NCBI GenBank assembly: GCA_900471605.1
Contig: UCEY01000031.1
Location: 173,225 to 237,224, forward strand
DNA: 64,000 nt
Reading direction: 5' to 3'
DNA from: Hyphomicrobiales bacterium
GTDB lineage: Bacteria; Pseudomonadota; Alphaproteobacteria; Rhizobiales; Rhizobiaceae
Part shown: one piece after another, positions 9,077-18,315 of the stretch
Layout: each line of letters starts with the position of its first letter
Numbering within the stretch: position 1 is the first letter of the stretch
Notes under the pieces: model-generated
What the model was told of the DNA's origin: nothing
What the model saw: the letters and a program-made list of their open reading frames with translations, nothing else
Database searches by the model: none
Program-made: the position numbers and the translations under genes

Positions 9077-9967
9077 ATGACGGCGAGCGATAAGGCCCTT
9101 CTCCGGCCGGCAATCGGTCTGGTTGGAATGATGTTCCTGTCGGCATGCACCTCGGCGCAGACGACGTCATCCATTTCGCCCGCCAGCACCACGGTGAAGC
9201 CGGCACCGATCTCCAAGAAACAGGTCTACCATTATACGCCGGCCGATCGCGACTGCATGAAGCGGGCAATGTATTTCGAATCGAAGCGGTCCAGCCGCGA
9301 GGGACTGATGGCGGTCGGTACCGTGATCATGAACAGGCTGACCTCGGATGCCTATCCGCCGACGATCTGCGGCATCGTCGCTCAGGAAAGGCAGTTCGCT
9401 CCGGGCGTGCTGACCCGCGCGGTCAGCGAAGAAACGGTGCCGGAACTCGATGCGGCCGTCGATGCGATCATTCGCGGCGAGCGGAACCCCGAGGTCAAGG
9501 ACGCCATGTTCTTCCACACGGCCGGCCTGCGCTTCCCCTATCAGAACATGCATTATGTGACGGTTGCCGGCGGCAACGCGTTTTATGAGAAGCGCGACAG
9601 GGACGGAGAGCTGCAGACGCCGCCGCCGAAGGCTCCCGACGAATACGTGCTCGCGCTGGTGCAAAGCAACCCCGACCCGTTGAGCCTGATTCAGGCCAAG
9701 GAATTCGACGTCGCCTCCATTCCGACGACGAGCACGAATCAGGTGGTGGCGACGAATGTCCCGGTTCCCGTGGAACGGCCGGATCCTTTCGCAGCCCGTC
9801 CGGCAGCCACCCAGTCCGCAAGACCTGCCGCATCGCAGGTGGTGCTCGCCAGCTCCATGACCAACGAGTGGATGCTGCGTTTTGATGCCGGCAACGCCAC
9901 GGCCCCGGCTCGGGCCCCGACGCCCACGCCGTCCCCCAAGCGCTCGCCGGCCGGAATCGACCGCTGA
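9077..9967 (+). CDS. SleB-type cell wall hydrolase, predicted lipoprotein
   Basis: A 296-residue protein. The N-terminal signal has a lipobox (LSAC), so it is predicted to be a lipoprotein on the cell envelope. A hydrolase_2/SleB domain spans about residues 55-175, with the family core MYFESKRSSREGLMAVG, NRLTSDAYPPTICGIVAQ and AMFFHTAG; such enzymes cleave peptidoglycan. The C-terminal third is a low-complexity P/A/T-rich tail. ATG 9077 is chosen because it places the signal peptide at the N-terminus and follows AGGGGGA; an upstream in-frame ATG at 8993 would bury the lipobox. Confidence 0.85.
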   Translation: MTASDKALLRPAIGLVGMMFLSACTSAQTTSSISPASTTVKPAPISKKQVYHYTPADRDCMKRAMYFESKRSSREGLMAVGTVIMNRLTSDAYPPTICGIVAQERQFAPGVLTRAVSEETVPELDAAVDAIIRGERNPEVKDAMFFHTAGLRFPYQNMHYVTVAGGNAFYEKRDRDGELQTPPPKAPDEYVLALVQSNPDPLSLIQAKEFDVASIPTTSTNQVVATNVPVPVERPDPFAARPAATQSARPAASQVVLASSMTNEWMLRFDAGNATAPARAPTPTPSPKRSPAGIDR

Positions 9968-10161
9968 TCCCCATTTCAGTTCCCTTTCCCGCAGTTTCGT
10001 GCCCCTGCGGAGCGTTTGTGTTGGGACGGTTCGCGTGCCAAAGGCGTCTAATATTGTCGGCATGGCGCGCGCTTTCCGTCGAATTAAATCGCAATAAATC
10101 GATTGCTACCCCGCAAGCTCATGGAACTTGTTATGCTGCCGTTCATTTTCTCTGGGGTAAT

Positions 10162-10180
10162 TTGACTGCATGTCAGTCAA
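10162..10180. promoter_or_regulatory. Inverted repeat TTGACTG-N5-CAGTCAA
   Basis: Perfect 7-base arms (10162-10168, 10174-10180) with a CATGT centre, 37 bases before the small secreted protein gene. The left arm resembles a -35 hexamer (TTGACT), so this could be an operator overlapping the promoter. Confidence 0.4.
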
Positions 10181-10216
10181 TTTCGTTAAGCCATTAGGTT
10201 TGGCTGGGAGAGAGAG

Positions 10217-10600
10217 ATGAAAGCGAAACAGTTCGTATTGTTGGCGGGTATGTCCGCTCTGCTTGTCGGAATGAGCATTCTGCCTGCGCCGGTTGCTGCA
10301 CAGGGGGTTGAGTTCGACTTCGGAAACGGCGGAGTTCGGATGGGGCGGCCGTATGACGACGACAGAAGGTACTATCGCCGTGATGATCGCCGTGGAGATT
10401 GGCGTGACGATCGTGGCTACCGCCCGGGCTGCAGCCCCCGCGAGGCTTTGGCCGCCGCCTCAAGGTATTTGAACGATCCGCGCATCAATTCGGTACGCCG
10501 CGGCGTATACTATATTGACGGGTTCGGCAAACGAGGGGGGGCTCGTAACCGCCCGGATTCTGTCTATATCTCTGCAGCGCCTGGTTGCGCGCGCATATAA
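10217..10600 (+). CDS. Small secreted basic protein
   Basis: A 127-residue protein with a clear Sec signal peptide (hydrophobic residues 6-25, cleavage likely after VAA, near residue 28). The mature part begins QGVEFDFGNGGVRMG, continues with an R/D/Y-rich low-complexity stretch (residues about 48-68) and ends with a small conserved-looking domain with two cysteines (PGCSPREAL and APGCARI), perhaps a disulfide pair. It resembles short periplasmic proteins common in rhizobia; the function is unknown. GAGAGAGAG precedes the ATG. Confidence 0.75.
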   Translation: MKAKQFVLLAGMSALLVGMSILPAPVAAQGVEFDFGNGGVRMGRPYDDDRRYYRRDDRRGDWRDDRGYRPGCSPREALAAASRYLNDPRINSVRRGVYYIDGFGKRGGARNRPDSVYISAAPGCARI

Positions 10601-10664
10601 GTACTGGCCTGTCAGGCTCTATGACTCTGAGTGTGGGAACCTCCCCCACTAAACGTTATAGGGC

Positions 10665-11291
10665 TCATTCGGCCTTCTGCAGCTCGGCCGCCGCAGCATT
10701 GTCCTTGTCGTTCGCGCGCTGATAGGCTTCGCGAAGTGCGAGGCGGCCGAAATACTGTTCGAAGGCCGCGCGTTTTTCGATCGTGCCGAATTGCAGACCA
10801 TAGCCGAGTTGCGAGCCGATATAGACGTCGGCCGCACTGAATGTGTCGCCGGCGATATAGGCGTTCGCGCGCACGGCGGATTCCAGCGTATTCATCACGT
10901 CCTGATAGGTACCGTAACCGATCATCCGCTCGCGTCCCTTCGGCACTTCGAAGCCGAGTGCGCGGTTGCTGACGGCAGCTTCCAGGGGACCGGCTGCAAA
11001 GAACATCCAGCGGTAATAGTCGGCCCGCTTGGCGGGGGCAGGCGCAAGGCCCGCTTGCGGAAAGGCGTCCGCCAGATAGGCGCAGATCGCCGCGCATTCG
11101 GTCACGACGGTCTTGTCGTGCATGATGCTCGGCACCTTGCCCATCGGGTTGACGCTTTTGTAGGCGTCACCCTTCATCGTCGTACCGAAATGCAGGATTT
11201 CGGTGCGGTAGGGAATGCCGACCTCTTCCAGCATCCAGCGGGCAATCCGGCCACGCGACATCGGGTTCGTGTATAGCACCAGATCGGTCAC
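10665..11291 (-). CDS. Glutathione S-transferase family protein
   Basis: A 208-residue cytosolic protein with the two-domain GST layout. The thioredoxin-like N-terminal domain begins LVLYTNPMSRGRIARWML (the glutathione-site Ser is probably in PMSRGR) and has the conserved cis-proline region GKVPSIMHD followed by VVTECAAICAYLAD. A helical C-terminal domain follows, with TFSAADVYIGSQLGYG matching the N-capping box region. Substrate cannot be told. No obvious operon partner. Confidence 0.9.
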   Translation of the reverse strand: MTDLVLYTNPMSRGRIARWMLEEVGIPYRTEILHFGTTMKGDAYKSVNPMGKVPSIMHDKTVVTECAAICAYLADAFPQAGLAPAPAKRADYYRWMFFAAGPLEAAVSNRALGFEVPKGRERMIGYGTYQDVMNTLESAVRANAYIAGDTFSAADVYIGSQLGYGLQFGTIEKRAAFEQYFGRLALREAYQRANDKDNAAAAELQKAE

Positions 11292-11368
11292 AGGCGTCTC
11301 CTCATTGTTCCTTATTTGTTCTAGTATTCCCTTGTCACAGAATCAAGACGGTCCGGAATTTACCGATT

Positions 11369-11815
11369 TCAGAGTGGCTTGCGATACTGGATGAAGCCGG
11401 AATTCCGTGCGACGCGGTCGTAGAGGCGCCGGGCTGTGGAATTGCTTTCGTGCGTCAGCCAGTAGAGCCGGCCGGCGTCATTTGCCCGCGCCAGATCGGC
11501 CACGGCCTCGATAAGCGCTTCACCGGCGCGCTTGCCGCGCTGGGTCTGTGCCACATAAAGGTCCTGAAGGTAGCACGTCCGGTCCGGCAGCCAGCAGGAA
11601 CGGTGGAAGATCGCATGCGCGATGCCGATCATCCTGCCGGTTTCGTCGAAGGCGCCCAGCGCATGCATCGGTTCGGCGGGATCGTGGAAGCGGCTCCAGG
11701 TGAGGTCGTACATCTCCCGCGGCAGAACGGTCTCGTAGAAGTGGAGATAGGCCTCCCAGAGCGGCTCCCAGGCGGCGCGGTCGGATGGCTCGAGCGGGCG
11801 GACGATGGTGGTCAT
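11369..11815 (-). CDS. GNAT family N-acetyltransferase
   Basis: A 148-residue single-domain GNAT protein. It has the beta4 segment LQDLYVAQTQRGKRAGEALI, with the acetyl-CoA pyrophosphate loop R/Q-x-x-G-x-G/A (QRGKRAG), and the C-terminal STARRLYDRVARNSGFIQY typical of the fold. The substrate is unknown. The gene lies downstream of icd in the same direction, but the icd terminator lies between them. Confidence 0.85.
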   Translation of the reverse strand: MTTIVRPLEPSDRAAWEPLWEAYLHFYETVLPREMYDLTWSRFHDPAEPMHALGAFDETGRMIGIAHAIFHRSCWLPDRTCYLQDLYVAQTQRGKRAGEALIEAVADLARANDAGRLYWLTHESNSTARRLYDRVARNSGFIQYRKPL

Positions 11816-11830
11816 GGCAAACTTCCTCCC

Positions 11831-11863
11831 AAAAAAGAAACGGCGGAGATTGCTCCCCGCCGT
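11831..11863 (-). terminator. Rho-independent terminator after icd
   Basis: On the minus strand ACGGCGG-GGAGCAATCT-CCGCCGT is followed by TTCTTTTTT. It sits between the icd stop and the GNAT start. Confidence 0.7.
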
Positions 11864-11888
11864 CCAATGATTAGCCGATTTTTCGGAC

Positions 11889-13103
11889 TTAGGAAGCCAT
11901 GGCCACCCGGAGGTTCTCGTCGACCTTGTCGAGGAAGGCAGTGGTCGAGAGCCACGGCTGGTCCGGACCGATGAGCAGCGCCAGGTCCTTGGTCATGTAG
12001 CCGGCTTCGACGGTGTCGACGCAGACCGTTTCGAGCGTCGCGGCGAACTTTGCAAGGGCTGCATTGTCGTCGAGCTTGGCACGATGCGCGAGGCCGCGGG
12101 TCCAGGCGAAGATCGAGGCGATCGAGTTCGTTGAGGTCTCCTGACCCTTCTGGTGCTGGCGGTAGTGGCGGGTAACGGTGCCGTGGGCGGCTTCGGCTTC
12201 GACCGTGCGGCCATCAGGCGACAGCAGGACCGAGGTCATCAGGCCGAGCGAGCCGAAGCCCTGGGCGACGATGTCGGACTGGACGTCGCCGTCATAGTTC
12301 TTGCAGGCCCAGACGTAACCGCCGGACCACTTGAGAGCTGCGGCCACCATGTCGTCGATCAGGCGGTGTTCATAGGTGATCTTCAGTTCGTCGAACTGCG
12401 CCTTGAATTCGGCATTGAAGACTTCCTCGAAGATATCCTTGAAGCGACCGTCATAGGCCTTGAGGATGGTGTTCTTGGTCGACAGGTAGACCGGCCACTT
12501 GCGCATCAGGCCATAGTTCAACGAAGCGCGCGCGAAATCGCGGATCGATTCGTCAAGGTTGTACATGGCCATCGCCACGCCGGCGTCCGGTGCCTTGAAC
12601 ACTTCCTTCTCGATCACCTGGCCGTCTTCGCCGACGAACTTGATCGACAGCGTGCCCTTGCCCGGGAACTTGAAGTCGGTTGCCTTGTACTGGTCGCCGA
12701 AGGCGTGGCGGCCGACGACGATCGGCTTGGTCCAGCCCGGAACCAGGCGCGGTACGTTCTTGCAGATGATCGGCTCGCGGAAGATGACGCCGCCAAGGAT
12801 GTTGCGGATCGTGCCATTCGGGCTCTTCCACATTTCCTTGAGGTTGAATTCCTTGACGCGAGCTTCGTCCGGAGTGATCGTCGCGCACTTGATGCCGACG
12901 CCGTGCTTCTTGATGGCGTTGGCAGCGTCGATCGTCACCTGGTCGTTGGTGGCATCGCGGTTCTCGACCGAGAGATCGTAATATTCGATGTCGAGATCGA
13001 GATAGGGAAGGATCAGCTTGTCCTTGATGAGCTGCCAGATGATGCGGGTCATCTCGTCGCCGTCGAGATCGACGACCGGGTTTGCTACCTTGATCTTTTG
13101 CAT
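11889..13103 (-). CDS. icd: NADP-dependent isocitrate dehydrogenase
   Basis: This TCA-cycle enzyme oxidises isocitrate to 2-oxoglutarate, making NADPH. The 404-residue protein begins MQKIKVANPVVDLDGDEMTR, the start of the eukaryotic-type homodimeric NADP enzyme found in rhizobia rather than the E. coli type. Substrate-binding segments are SPNGTIRNILGG and IFREPI, and the late metal-site region is NYDGDVQSDIVAQGFGSLG. The ATG at 13103 is preferred because it follows AGGAATTCC and gives the standard N-terminus. A terminator follows. Confidence 0.95.
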   Translation of the reverse strand: MQKIKVANPVVDLDGDEMTRIIWQLIKDKLILPYLDLDIEYYDLSVENRDATNDQVTIDAANAIKKHGVGIKCATITPDEARVKEFNLKEMWKSPNGTIRNILGGVIFREPIICKNVPRLVPGWTKPIVVGRHAFGDQYKATDFKFPGKGTLSIKFVGEDGQVIEKEVFKAPDAGVAMAMYNLDESIRDFARASLNYGLMRKWPVYLSTKNTILKAYDGRFKDIFEEVFNAEFKAQFDELKITYEHRLIDDMVAAALKWSGGYVWACKNYDGDVQSDIVAQGFGSLGLMTSVLLSPDGRTVEAEAAHGTVTRHYRQHQKGQETSTNSIASIFAWTRGLAHRAKLDDNAALAKFAATLETVCVDTVEAGYMTKDLALLIGPDQPWLSTTAFLDKVDENLRVAMAS

Positions 13104-13330
13104 GGAATTCCTCTTGGACGTGGAAGGGACCGCAAGGTCCCGACGGGTGGACACCAGTGGGTGCGCTATAGCACCGCCGGGCCGGAACGCAAAGGCATTG
13201 AGGTCCTCATAAGCGGCTTTTGATGCGAGAAATCGCGGCGCCTTCGGAGCGGCGGATGATTGCCCTTGCCAAACCATATTGCCGGATTAATGTCCGCCCA
13301 AATCGCTCTCCAACAGCCGGATTTGATCTT

Positions 13331-13861
13331 ATGCGGACCTTGCCGCTTGCTCTTGCTTTTTCCCTGATATCCACCTTTGCCGCTGCGGCTGATGTCACCG
13401 ATCCCGTCAAAGAGGTGATGAAGATCACCGAAGACAACTGGAACACCTCCGATAGCGAATGGAAATACATTTTCGATGCGGATCCGCTGTCGCGCCTGTT
13501 CAGCAAGAAATTCCGCGGCGCCTATGCCGAGGCCGCCAAGCACCCCGCCTATGAGACCGAAAACAACCAGCCGGGCGATCCCTTCGGTTACGACGTGATA
13601 ACCTCGTCGCAGGACGGCTGCCCGCTGAAGGAAATCAAGACGACGTCGGCACCGGGCGCCAACGGCATGACCGACGTTACGGTCACCTTCAAGATGTGGA
13701 CCTGCGTCGAGGAGGCGGACGTGAAGGACAGCGTCAACGAACTGCATTTCGACATCATCCAGGAGGGTGGCAAGCCGGTCATCGACGATATCCACCGTGT
13801 CGCCGAAGGCGAGCGGGATTCGGTAATCGAGGAGATGCAGTCGATCGCCAAGGGCGAGTGA
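13331..13861 (+). CDS. Periplasmic protein of unknown function
   Basis: A 176-residue protein with a signal peptide (MRTLPLALAFSLISTFAAAA, cleavage after residue 20). The mature domain is acidic and contains two cysteines (QDGCPLKEI and MWTCVEEAD) that could pair. I recognise no family. ATG 13331 is chosen because it starts the signal peptide; upstream in-frame ATGs would add about 37 residues without signal character. It is divergent from icd. Confidence 0.7.
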   Translation: MRTLPLALAFSLISTFAAAADVTDPVKEVMKITEDNWNTSDSEWKYIFDADPLSRLFSKKFRGAYAEAAKHPAYETENNQPGDPFGYDVITSSQDGCPLKEIKTTSAPGANGMTDVTVTFKMWTCVEEADVKDSVNELHFDIIQEGGKPVIDDIHRVAEGERDSVIEEMQSIAKGE

Positions 13862-13994
13862 CTGCGCTGGTGCCCGGCGGCGTATCGAACTGCCGGTCGC
13901 GGCCAGCCGGACCTATGCACGGTATCGCCAAACTTTATCCTGGCGATATATTCGCCGGCCAGAAGCGGGTGCGGGCACCCGCCTGGGGTGGTCG

Positions 13995-15986
13995 ATGACG
14001 TTTGCCGCAAAGATCCGAGACTGGCTGCTCGCCAACGACCCGGCGCTCTCGCGCCTGCGCATGGCGGGACGCGTGACCCTGACCGTCGTCGCCTCGGTGG
14101 CCTGCCTTGCGCTCATCCACATCGCCGGGCTGGCACTGCCGACGATCGCCTACGGGCTTGCCATCATGCTCTCGATCGAGGGCGGCATCGCGGTGCGCGA
14201 CCGGCTGCCGTCGGACCAGTTGACGACGCGGCTGATCGGCGGTGTCGCAAGCCTCGTCTGCGTCGGGCTGGCCGCGGCGCTGGAGGACTACCGTTATATC
14301 TCCGATCCGATGTTCCTGGTGGTGATCGCCTGCGCCACGGTCGGGCGCGTTTATGGCCCGAGGGGTTTTGCAGTCGGCATGTTCGCCTTCACGTCCTATT
14401 TCATGGGCGCCTATCTGAAGCCGAGGCTTGCCGATCTTCCGCTCGCCGTCATCGGTCCGGCGATCGCGATCGTCACCGGCCATCTGGTGCGCACCTATCT
14501 CCTGCCGGACGATTGGCGGCGCGATCTTCTGCAGTCGCTGGTGGCGATCCAGGGCAGGGTGGGCGACATCCTGATGAAGCTCGCGGTTCTGTCGAGCGGC
14601 GCCACCGTCTCGGACGGCGACCGGCGCGAGCTGCGCCAGCTCGAGGAGCGGCTGAAGGACGTGGTGCTGATGGCGGAAGGCTTTCTGCCGCGCACGGGGG
14701 ACGGCACGATCGATCCGGAAGACGAGGCGGTCACTGCCCTGACCATGAAGATCTTCGACATGCATCTTTCCGCCGAAAGCGCGATCGTTCTGTCGTTCGA
14801 AGCGCTGCCGCCCTTCATGCTCGTCCACGCGCTGATCGAAGGCGAGCAGGAGATGGCTGAGAGGATCGCAGCCAGCCCGGCCGTCGCGGGCGACGACCGG
14901 GTGGCGGAAAGCGCCAGCGCGCTGATCTGGCTGCAGAAGGCGAGGACGGCGCTGGCGGAATCCATCGAGGAAGGGCGGCGCGACCGTTTCCGCTCGATCG
15001 ACGGTCCCGCGATCTCACCGGCTCCAGCGAAGATCGATTTTTCGCTCAAGAATCCGGTGATGCGTTCCGCGGTGCAGATCACCGTCGCATCGGGCCTTGC
15101 GATGGTTTTCGGACTGATGCTGTCGCGCGATCGCTGGTTCTGGGCTGTTTTGACCGCCTTTCTGATCTTCACCAACACCAAGTCGCGCGGCGATGCGGCG
15201 ATCCGGGCGTTGCAGCGATCTGTCGGCACCCTGCTCGGCATCGCGACCGGGCTCGTGCTGGCGACGCTGATCGGGGGGTATCCGCTGCTCGCCGCGCCGA
15301 TCGCGCTGCTCTCCATCTTTCTTGGTTTTTATTGCCTGCAGATTTCCTATGCGGCGATGACCTTCTTCATCTCGATCGTGCTTTGCCTGATCTACGGCAT
15401 GACCGGGGTGCTGACGCTTGACCTGCTGCAGCTCCGGATCGAGGAGACGCTGATCGGTGCGCTTGCGGGCACTGTCGTCGCCTTCCTCGTTTTCCCGGCA
15501 TCGACCCGCTCGACTCTCGACCTGGCGCTCGGCCGCTGGTTCGACGGGCTGAACGAGCTGCTTGCGGCCGTGAAGGAGGGGAGAAGCGATTACGAGATCA
15601 TCACGCTCTCCCGCAAGCTCGATGCCGCCTATCGCGAGGTGACGCTTGCCGCCCGCCCGCTCGGCACGACCTGGTCGGTGGTCACCCGGCCGGGCCAGGT
15701 CCGCCAGACGCTCGCCATCTTTCTCGGCGCCACCTATTGGGCGCGCATCTTCGCCCGCAACGCGGTCCAGGCGGGACGCAAGCCGGAAGGCGATGTGCTG
15801 GCCGCGCTGGAGGACACGTTACGCAATATCGACGCGCTTTCGCGCCGCGGCTCGGAATGTTTCGTGGTCAAGCGCAAGACGAGCAGAAGTGCCGGCCGGC
15901 ATCTGCCGATCTTCAAGCATGGCAGCCGGGTCGGGGTCGAGATGATCGGCACAATGCTGGGCCGGCTTTATCCCTCAGCCGCATAA
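13995..15986 (+). CDS. FUSC family inner-membrane transporter
   Basis: A 663-residue protein with the duplicated layout of the FUSC/aromatic acid exporter (AaeB-like) family. A first cluster of membrane helices covers about residues 25-175, a soluble helical region runs to about 345, a second membrane cluster covers about 355-500, and a soluble tail follows. The segment SRDRWFWAVLTAFLIFTNTKSRGDAAIRA near residue 377 is the typical FUSC core. Such proteins export aromatic or other organic acids; the substrate is unknown. No membrane-fusion partner gene is adjacent. Confidence 0.85.
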   Translation: MTFAAKIRDWLLANDPALSRLRMAGRVTLTVVASVACLALIHIAGLALPTIAYGLAIMLSIEGGIAVRDRLPSDQLTTRLIGGVASLVCVGLAAALEDYRYISDPMFLVVIACATVGRVYGPRGFAVGMFAFTSYFMGAYLKPRLADLPLAVIGPAIAIVTGHLVRTYLLPDDWRRDLLQSLVAIQGRVGDILMKLAVLSSGATVSDGDRRELRQLEERLKDVVLMAEGFLPRTGDGTIDPEDEAVTALTMKIFDMHLSAESAIVLSFEALPPFMLVHALIEGEQEMAERIAASPAVAGDDRVAESASALIWLQKARTALAESIEEGRRDRFRSIDGPAISPAPAKIDFSLKNPVMRSAVQITVASGLAMVFGLMLSRDRWFWAVLTAFLIFTNTKSRGDAAIRALQRSVGTLLGIATGLVLATLIGGYPLLAAPIALLSIFLGFYCLQISYAAMTFFISIVLCLIYGMTGVLTLDLLQLRIEETLIGALAGTVVAFLVFPASTRSTLDLALGRWFDGLNELLAAVKEGRSDYEIITLSRKLDAAYREVTLAARPLGTTWSVVTRPGQVRQTLAIFLGATYWARIFARNAVQAGRKPEGDVLAALEDTLRNIDALSRRGSECFVVKRKTSRSAGRHLPIFKHGSRVGVEMIGTMLGRLYPSAA

Positions 15987-16046
15987 GACTTGCCGATTGC
16001 CCCGGGCACCGCTATTCCGGCCCCGGATCTGGATACGGAAACAGAA

Positions 16047-16898
16047 ATGTCAGGCACCAACAGCGAGCGCGAACTCATAGCCGAAGGACCGGCGATCATT
16101 CTGGTCGAGCCGCAGCTCGGCGAGAATATCGGCATGGTGGCGCGCGCCATGGCCAATTTCGGCCTCGCCGAACTGCGCCTCGTCAAGCCGCGCGACGGCT
16201 GGCCGAGCGAAAAGGCCCGCTCGGCGGCGTCCAAGGCCGACCACGTGATCGACGGAACCAAGGTCTACGAGACGCTGGAGGAGGCGATCAGCGACCTCAA
16301 CTTCGTCTATGCGACGACGGCGCGCGAGCGTTACGGTTTCAAGCCTGTGCGCTCGCCGGTGACCGCCGCCGAGACCCTGCGCACCAAATTCAAGGCCGGC
16401 GAGAAGACCGGCATCCTCTTCGGCCGCGAACGCTGGGGCCTCACCAACGAGGAAGTGGCGCTCGCCGACGAGATCGTCACCTTTCCGGTCAACCCCGCCT
16501 TCGCCTCGCTCAACATCGCCCAGGCCGTGCTGCTGATGTCCTATGAATGGATGAAATCCGGCATGGACGATCTTGCCGAGACGGTCTTTCTGCCGATCGA
16601 GCAGCGGCCCTCCACCAAGGAACAGGTCATTGGCCTGTTCGAGCATCTGGAAGAGGCGCTGGATGCCCGTAATTATTTCCATCCGCCCGCGAAAAAGCCA
16701 AGAATGATCGACAACCTCCGCGCCGTCATCTCGCGGCGGGGTTTTACGGAACAGGAGATCAGCGTGTTCCGGGGCGTCATCAACTCGCTCGACCGTTTTC
16801 CCCGCGGATGGTCGAAAAAGGACGGGCCGAAGCCTGAAAAGGCTGACCTGCCCGAAGGGGCATCTGGGGAGAATACGGGGAATGACGCAGACGAATGA
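16047..16898 (+). CDS. trmJ: SpoU-class RNA 2'-O-methyltransferase, TrmJ type
   Basis: A 283-residue SPOUT (TrmH/SpoU) methyltransferase. All three motifs are visible: motif 1 ENIGMVARAMANFGLAEL, motif 2 ILFGRERWGLTNEE and motif 3 FASLNIAQAVLLMSYEW. Domain order and length fit TrmJ/LasT, which methylates position 32 of tRNAs; the C-terminal helical extension (residues about 175-245) agrees. ATG 16047 is preferred; TTG 15990 upstream is possible. The last 17 bases overlap murI, suggesting coupled translation. Confidence 0.85.
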   Translation: MSGTNSERELIAEGPAIILVEPQLGENIGMVARAMANFGLAELRLVKPRDGWPSEKARSAASKADHVIDGTKVYETLEEAISDLNFVYATTARERYGFKPVRSPVTAAETLRTKFKAGEKTGILFGRERWGLTNEEVALADEIVTFPVNPAFASLNIAQAVLLMSYEWMKSGMDDLAETVFLPIEQRPSTKEQVIGLFEHLEEALDARNYFHPPAKKPRMIDNLRAVISRRGFTEQEISVFRGVINSLDRFPRGWSKKDGPKPEKADLPEGASGENTGNDADE

Positions 16899-17679
16899 AT
16901 TAAAACCCGTGCTGATGTTCGATTCGGGCATCGGCGGGCTGACCGTGCTGCGCGAGGCGCGGGTGCTGATCCCGGAACGCGGCTTCATCTATGTCGCCGA
17001 CGATGCCGGCTTTCCCTACGGCGACTGGGAGGAACCGGCGTTACGCGAGAGGATCATCACCCTCTTTGCCAAACTTCTCGACGAATACGATCCGGAAGTC
17101 TGCGTCATCTCCTGCAATACCGCCTTCACGCTGGTCGGTGCCGACCTGCGCGAAACCTTTCCGAAGATGACCTTCGTTGGCACCGTGCCGGCGATCAAGC
17201 CCGCCGCCGAACGTACCCGGTCTGGCCTCGTCTCCGTGCTTGCCACGCCGGGCACGGTCAAGCGCGCCTATACGCGGGACCTGATCCAGTCTTTCGCCAC
17301 CCAGTGTCACGTGCGCCTCGTCGGTTCGCAAAATCTCGCGCGCATGGCGGAAGCCTATATCCGTGGCGAGACGATTTCCGACGAAGCGGTCCTGGCCGAA
17401 ATCGCTCCCTGTTTCGTCGAGAAGGACGACCGCAAAACCGATATCGTCGTGCTCGCCTGCACCCACTATCCCTTCATGGCCAATGTCTTCCGCAGGCTGG
17501 CGCCCTGGCCCGTGGACTGGCTCGATCCCGCCGAGGCGATCGCCAGGCAGGCACGGCGAAAGGTGCCGCTGGTCGAGGGCGCAGAGCACCCCGACAACTA
17601 CGACTTTGCCGTCTTCACCTCCGGCAATCCCGATTTCGCCACGAGACGCCTGATGCAGGGTTTCGGGCTGAAGGCGTGA
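16882..17679 (+). CDS. murI: Glutamate racemase
   Basis: MurI makes D-glutamate for peptidoglycan. The 265-residue protein has FDSGIGGLTV near the N-terminus, the first catalytic cysteine in VISCNTAF and the second in LACTHYPF, with Asp/Ser of FDSG as expected. Length is normal. The ATG lies inside the end of the trmJ-like gene in another frame, behind GGGGAGAATACGGGG. Confidence 0.95.
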   Translation: MTQTNELKPVLMFDSGIGGLTVLREARVLIPERGFIYVADDAGFPYGDWEEPALRERIITLFAKLLDEYDPEVCVISCNTAFTLVGADLRETFPKMTFVGTVPAIKPAAERTRSGLVSVLATPGTVKRAYTRDLIQSFATQCHVRLVGSQNLARMAEAYIRGETISDEAVLAEIAPCFVEKDDRKTDIVVLACTHYPFMANVFRRLAPWPVDWLDPAEAIARQARRKVPLVEGAEHPDNYDFAVFTSGNPDFATRRLMQGFGLKA

Positions 17680-17811
17680 GCGCCGTCGGGTAATGTGCCT
17701 TTTTTGCCACGGTTTTCTCGTGGCGGGTGCAATTCGCGATTGTGGGCTTGCTCATCGGAAGATCTCGTGTATCATCCACCCATTCCGCAAATCGAACACA
17801 GGAGGCGTGAA

Positions 17812-17916
17812 ATGAAGTCCATTACCATTTTTATGCGCCTTTCCGGCGGAACGGCTATTTTGGCCTCGATGCGTAGCTCATCGATGCCGGCCGGCATGTG
17901 CTTTCAGACCGTATAA
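17812..17916 (+). CDS. Possible 34-residue small protein
   Basis: A 34-codon frame begins seven bases after a perfect AGGAGG. The peptide (MKSITIFMRLSGGTAILASM...) has a hydrophobic N-terminal half, then a S/P/M-rich end. There is no family I know and no second evidence such as a neighbour in the same frame. The ribosome-binding site is the reason to list it. It could be a real small protein or a leader peptide. Confidence 0.4.
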   Translation: MKSITIFMRLSGGTAILASMRSSSMPAGMCFQTV

Positions 17917-18063
17917 GTCTGGATTTCCGCCGTTTTTGGCACTTCTTCCATTGATCTGACGTGACCGGCTGACGAAGCGATTCACTCCGTTTTCTCGCCC
18001 GCATCCGCGCGTCTTTCTACATCTCAGAGGACCTGGTCGCGACATGCGCCGGGACGGAAAATC

Positions 18064-18300
18064 ATGCGTGAATCACAATTTTTGGTTGTTGATACCCTTT
18101 CGGCTGCGGTTCATGACCTCTGCCGCGAACATGGGCTCTGGAAGACCGCACGTGCTTTGCTCTTCGCAGCCTGGAAACACCGTGAGGAGAAGAACCAGAT
18201 CTCGGAACTTTCCAACCGGATGCGCCGCGATGTGGGGTTCCCCGAACTCGAGGACGAACGCCGAAATGTCCGGTTCAACCCTTGGGACATCCGGCTGTGA
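18064..18300 (+). CDS. DUF1127-like small protein with N-terminal extension (78 aa)
   Basis: A 78-residue protein. The C-terminal 45 residues (ALLFAAWKHREEKNQISEL, then SNRMRRDVGFPE) match the DUF1127 pattern of a basic helix followed by L-x-D/R-x-x-RDIG-like turn. The N-terminal 30 residues are an extension not present in the 47-48 aa paralogues at 4.1-4.6 kb. It lacks their TGCA-type upstream box. A strong GC hairpin (18316-18340) lies just after the stop. Confidence 0.75.
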   Translation: MRESQFLVVDTLSAAVHDLCREHGLWKTARALLFAAWKHREEKNQISELSNRMRRDVGFPELEDERRNVRFNPWDIRL

Positions 18301-18315
18301 GAGGACCGGCATAGG

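Noticed and set aside
17706..17726. GCCACG/CGTGGC hairpin after murI as a terminator
   Set aside because: The T run lies before, not after, the stem on the plus strand, and the minus strand has an A run after it.
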